A stretch of DNA of 39,464 nt from a virus, in the IMG/VR virus record IMGVR_UViG_3300047175_000261, positions 1 to 39,464 of that record. One strand, given 5' to 3'. Under the pieces are notes generated by a model that worked only from the letters and a program-made list of their open reading frames with translations, had not been told where the DNA came from and searched no databases. Shown here in pieces: positions 36,847 through 39,464 of this stretch; the first letter of the stretch is position 1, and the number at the start of each line of letters is the position of its first letter. Position numbers and translations under genes: made by a program.

Positions 36847-39464
36847 TTAACAAAGCATTTGGCTAGGCGTGCAATCGAGTGTGGCTCCGTGAAACTCAAT
36901 TTCTGCAAAATAGTTTTGAAGAGTCGTGTCTCTCATTTGCGCATCGGACAAAATAAACCCAAATTGCACCGTATCACCAATCAAAGAAGTATTCAATCGA
37001 TGCCAAATTTGCGATTGAGTAGGCGCTGTTGGGGTGTTCAAATTGTACGTAAATTCCGTGAGCCCCAAATTTGTTGATTCCGCACACGTGTACAAAACGG
37101 TGCTGTAAATCGTTCCTGAGTTTTGCACTCCCGACAGATTGATTCCCGGCAACGAAGGGAACAAAGGATCGGTCGAAGTCATCGTATTGTACACATTGGT
37201 CGAGTCTTGACTTAAAAACATCATCAAAGTGAGTTCGTTAATTGGTGTAGATGTAAACAAGTATTGCTGCACCCCCAACCTTGTTTTACGACCCATCGAC
37301 CAAGACAAAGGAAATTGCTTGGATTGAATAAAGGGAACATACAAGCGTTGGATCAAACCCGCTCCCAAATAGGTATACGATGACTCGTTAAATCCGGCAT
37401 CGATCACAAACGTGTTTTGCGTGGTAAAAGAAACTTTATATACATTTCCATTGAGTTCTGTTCCAATGGTTCCCAAAGCTCCGCTGATTAAAATATAATC
37501 ACCGTCATTGAGCATATGATTGTACGATGTGATCGTAACCGTCGTTCCCCCCGAAAAAGAGGTAATGAGCAAAGAAGTTGCTTCCCCGGTCCCTTGACCT
37601 CGAATGACGACAAACCCTTGCGCATTTCCTGCAATCACCTCCGGTTGTAAAAGAGTCGATTGCCCTGCATTCCAAGGATCGTTCCATTGCTCCCAAGTTG
37701 CATACACCGTACCAATCGTTCCCCATGTTTGTCCTGTGGATCTGCGAAAAGATCCATACGTAGTATACGATTCGTAAAACAATCCGTACGAATTATCCCG
37801 ATAGTTGTATTGCAACGTTGCGCTCGGAAATAAGAAATTGCTATTGACCAAATTACTGTTAAAAGAAAAATAGATCCATTCGTTGATATAATCCCTTTGG
37901 GCACAAATCCTTTGTGCTCCGTTGTTGAGCAATGAAATCTCAAAGATTTCATCGGGGATGTCCAAATCGATCCTTTCCGCCCCTGTTTGCGTTGTAATGA
38001 TGTATCCTCGACTTCCAACGCTAAACACCCCTTTATCCATGACAACGGTTGAAAAAGTGGATTGTGTTCCAAGTTCCGAGTTGACGATGAAGAAGTTGAA
38101 CGGTACAATGTCGTTGCCGGTGTAGATCATTCGCGTCTGTTTCGTCGGGAAACCGACGAGCAATACGTCTTCATTCCCTCCTACGGAAATTATAGGTTGA
38201 TCTACACCGACATTTTGAAATCCTCCAAATCCCGTCACATCCGAAAAATAGGCCGAAGGCGTTGCGGTCTCAAGAGTTTGGACCGATGCTCCGGGATTGT
38301 ATCCCGCAACCAAAAGCGGATAAAACGTGGTAGAAGCCGAAACAGGCGATCCGGAAAACGATGCCGTATAATACGGAGTCCCGTTTTGAGAGTATACAAT
38401 CGTGTCTTGCAAATAGATGGGCGTTCCCGATGAGGTTTGCACAACAACCCCAAAAAAAATCAATCGATCTTTAAATGGAACAATTAACCTGGCTCCCACA
38501 AGGTAATATTGCGCCTGCGGTAAATTGGAAATCGAAAAGTTTGCCTGCGAAATCGGAGGCATGAAGTTGACAAACCCATATCCCGAAGAAGGAGTAGGAG
38601 GAGATCCCGCCGTAGGATCTCCGTCATACCATCGAATGCAATCCTTTGTGGAACTCGAAACGTTGGTGAGATATTGGATCATTCCTCCCGTGTACGTGTC
38701 GCTTGCAATTGAGGCATAAGGAAAAGAAACCACAACCGTAGTTCCGGAAACCGATGTCACAAATCCCGTTTGAAAGTTGAGGGATTGGCTGTTTGCGGTG
38801 GTGGACCCCACAAACTCATTTACAAACACCCAATCGCCTACAACAAGAGGGGTCGCCGTAATGGTAAACGTCATGCTTGTCGAGCTCGTACGGCTGATCG
38901 TGGCCGGAATCTGAAACTGCATTCCAATATTTGTCGTGGTAAACGGAATCGTGATGCCGGGGGTAACCCAAAAACTGTTTTGATAATTCGTACTCCAAAA
39001 CTGCTGATAATTTTGAGCATTCCAAGTTACGGAAGTCCATGAAGTTTTAGCGGTATATGTAATGCCGTTGATTGTCGTGGTTTGGGGATTTTTAAAAAAA
39101 CTTACCTTGTAAGAAGAATAAGGGTAAGTATTTGTAATATTGTATGCATAGGTCGTATCAAAAGCTAAAGTGTTTACATAAGAAGACGCGGAATTGTAAT
39201 AATCTTCCAATCCTAAAACAGGAAGGCCGGGATAGTAAGCAACCGTCCCGGTCATGGTTTGTCCGCCTCCTGCGGCGATAAAAAGAACCCCTGTCGCGTA
39301 GTTAATGGACCCTGAACTTCCCGAGCCTCCGCTCAGCGTTAAAACTCCTGTTCCCAAAGGGTCCGTATATGTCGTTCCGTCGGAACTTCCCACTAAACTG
39401 ATGCTTGTGGGAACAATCGAGGCAGTAGACGACAATCCTAAAGCGGTGATCAAATTCACTTCCT
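36847..39464 (-). CDS. Tail stabilization/nozzle-type protein, C-terminal part (runs off the window edge)
   Basis: This is the same gene as at 1-1194; 38479-39464 duplicates 1-986. The merged product is 941 residues (36847-38478 plus 1-1194). The sequence is beta-rich throughout, with a DRLIFFGVVVQTSSG segment, a TRMIYTGNDIVPF-type segment and, near residues 690-760, an FCCH-like unit (VTITSYNHMLNDGDYILISG then LNGNVYKV and NTFVIDA). P22 gp10- and T7 gp12-like tail proteins are large beta-propeller proteins with similar size and place. Among the copies, g954/a39432 changes Pro to Ser; the other three differences are silent. Confidence 0.85.
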   Translation of the reverse strand, partial: EVNLITALGLSSTASIVPTSISLVGSSDGTTYTDPLGTGVLTLSGGSGSSGSINYATGVLFIAAGGGQTMTGTVAYYPGLPVLGLEDYYNSASSYVNTLAFDTTYAYNITNTYPYSSYKVSFFKNPQTTTINGITYTAKTSWTSVTWNAQNYQQFWSTNYQNSFWVTPGITIPFTTTNIGMQFQIPATISRTSSTSMTFTITATPLVVGDWVFVNEFVGSTTANSQSLNFQTGFVTSVSGTTVVVSFPYASIASDTYTGGMIQYLTNVSSSTKDCIRWYDGDPTAGSPPTPSSGYGFVNFMPPISQANFSISNLPQAQYYLVGARLIVPFKDRLIFFGVVVQTSSGTPIYLQDTIVYSQNGTPYYTASFSGSPVSASTTFYPLLVAGYNPGASVQTLETATPSAYFSDVTGFGGFQNVGVDQPIISVGGNEDVLLVGFPTKQTRMIYTGNDIVPFNFFIVNSELGTQSTFSTVVMDKGVFSVGSRGYIITTQTGAERIDLDIPDEIFEISLLNNGAQRICAQRDYINEWIYFSFNSNLVNSNFLFPSATLQYNYRDNSYGLFYESYTTYGSFRRSTGQTWGTIGTVYATWEQWNDPWNAGQSTLLQPEVIAGNAQGFVVIRGQGTGEATSLLITSFSGGTTVTITSYNHMLNDGDYILISGALGTIGTELNGNVYKVSFTTQNTFVIDAGFNESSYTYLGAGLIQRLYVPFIQSKQFPLSWSMGRKTRLGVQQYLFTSTPINELTLMMFLSQDSTNVYNTMTSTDPLFPSLPGINLSGVQNSGTIYSTVLYTCAESTNLGLTEFTYNLNTPTAPTQSQIWHRLNTSLIGDTVQFGFILSDAQMRDTTLQNYFAEIEFHGATLDCTPSQMLC
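38479..39464. repeat. Right copy of the 986-bp contig overlap
   Basis: Counterpart of 1-986 in the same direction. Four substitutions, three of them within the last 65 bases. Merging the copies gives a circular unit of about 38,478 bp. Confidence 0.93.

Overview
The window is a complete tailed-phage genome assembled as a circle. Bases 1-986 reappear at 38479-39464 with four substitutions, and the gene cut by the window edges becomes one intact 941-codon frame when the ends are joined, giving a unit of about 38,478 bp. The virion genes fit a short-tailed (podovirus-like) phage: terminase, P22-type portal, coiled-coil scaffold, N4-gp56-type capsid, FCCH-bearing tail proteins, ejection-type proteins and a run of fibre genes. 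There is no contractile-tail, tape-measure, integrase or polymerase gene. The host cannot be named from the sequence. The early genes are AT-rich and the structural genes less so.

Layout. The late genes run leftward (minus strand) from terS (17355) through a holin-like gene, terL, a small accessory block (Tad2/DUF2829-like protein, repeat array A, tRNA-Asp, a metallophosphoesterase overlapping an SPFH membrane protein), portal, scaffold, capsid and tail proteins. They continue across the join to 36343. After a short rightward pair (34639-35798) and repeat array C, leftward transcription resumes with ejection-type proteins (34494-31217) and a cassette of related fibre genes (30941-25540), ending at a terminator (25411-25461). 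A second, shorter leftward block (20306-18002) carries an HTH regulator, RusA, several tiny proteins and a collagen-like protein. The early block runs rightward (20456-25412): ERF annealing protein, YqaJ exonuclease, a possible ssDNA-binding protein, a replication-initiator-like protein and small proteins.

Most unusual content. (1) Three intergenic arrays (A 14001-14211, B 23102-23459, C 35799-36344) share one undescribed design: GC hairpins with a constant GGUGA loop and compensating stem changes, followed (except A2) by a small tetraloop hairpin and then by long runs of UGA triplets spaced exactly 5 nt apart. (2) The capsid gene is split by a group I intron carrying a LAGLIDADG endonuclease. 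(3) A tail gene appears to start at AUU, with its Shine-Dalgarno overlapping the previous stop codon. (4) Several tiny genes are tied to neighbours by ATGA overlaps. (5) No endolysin is recognisable.
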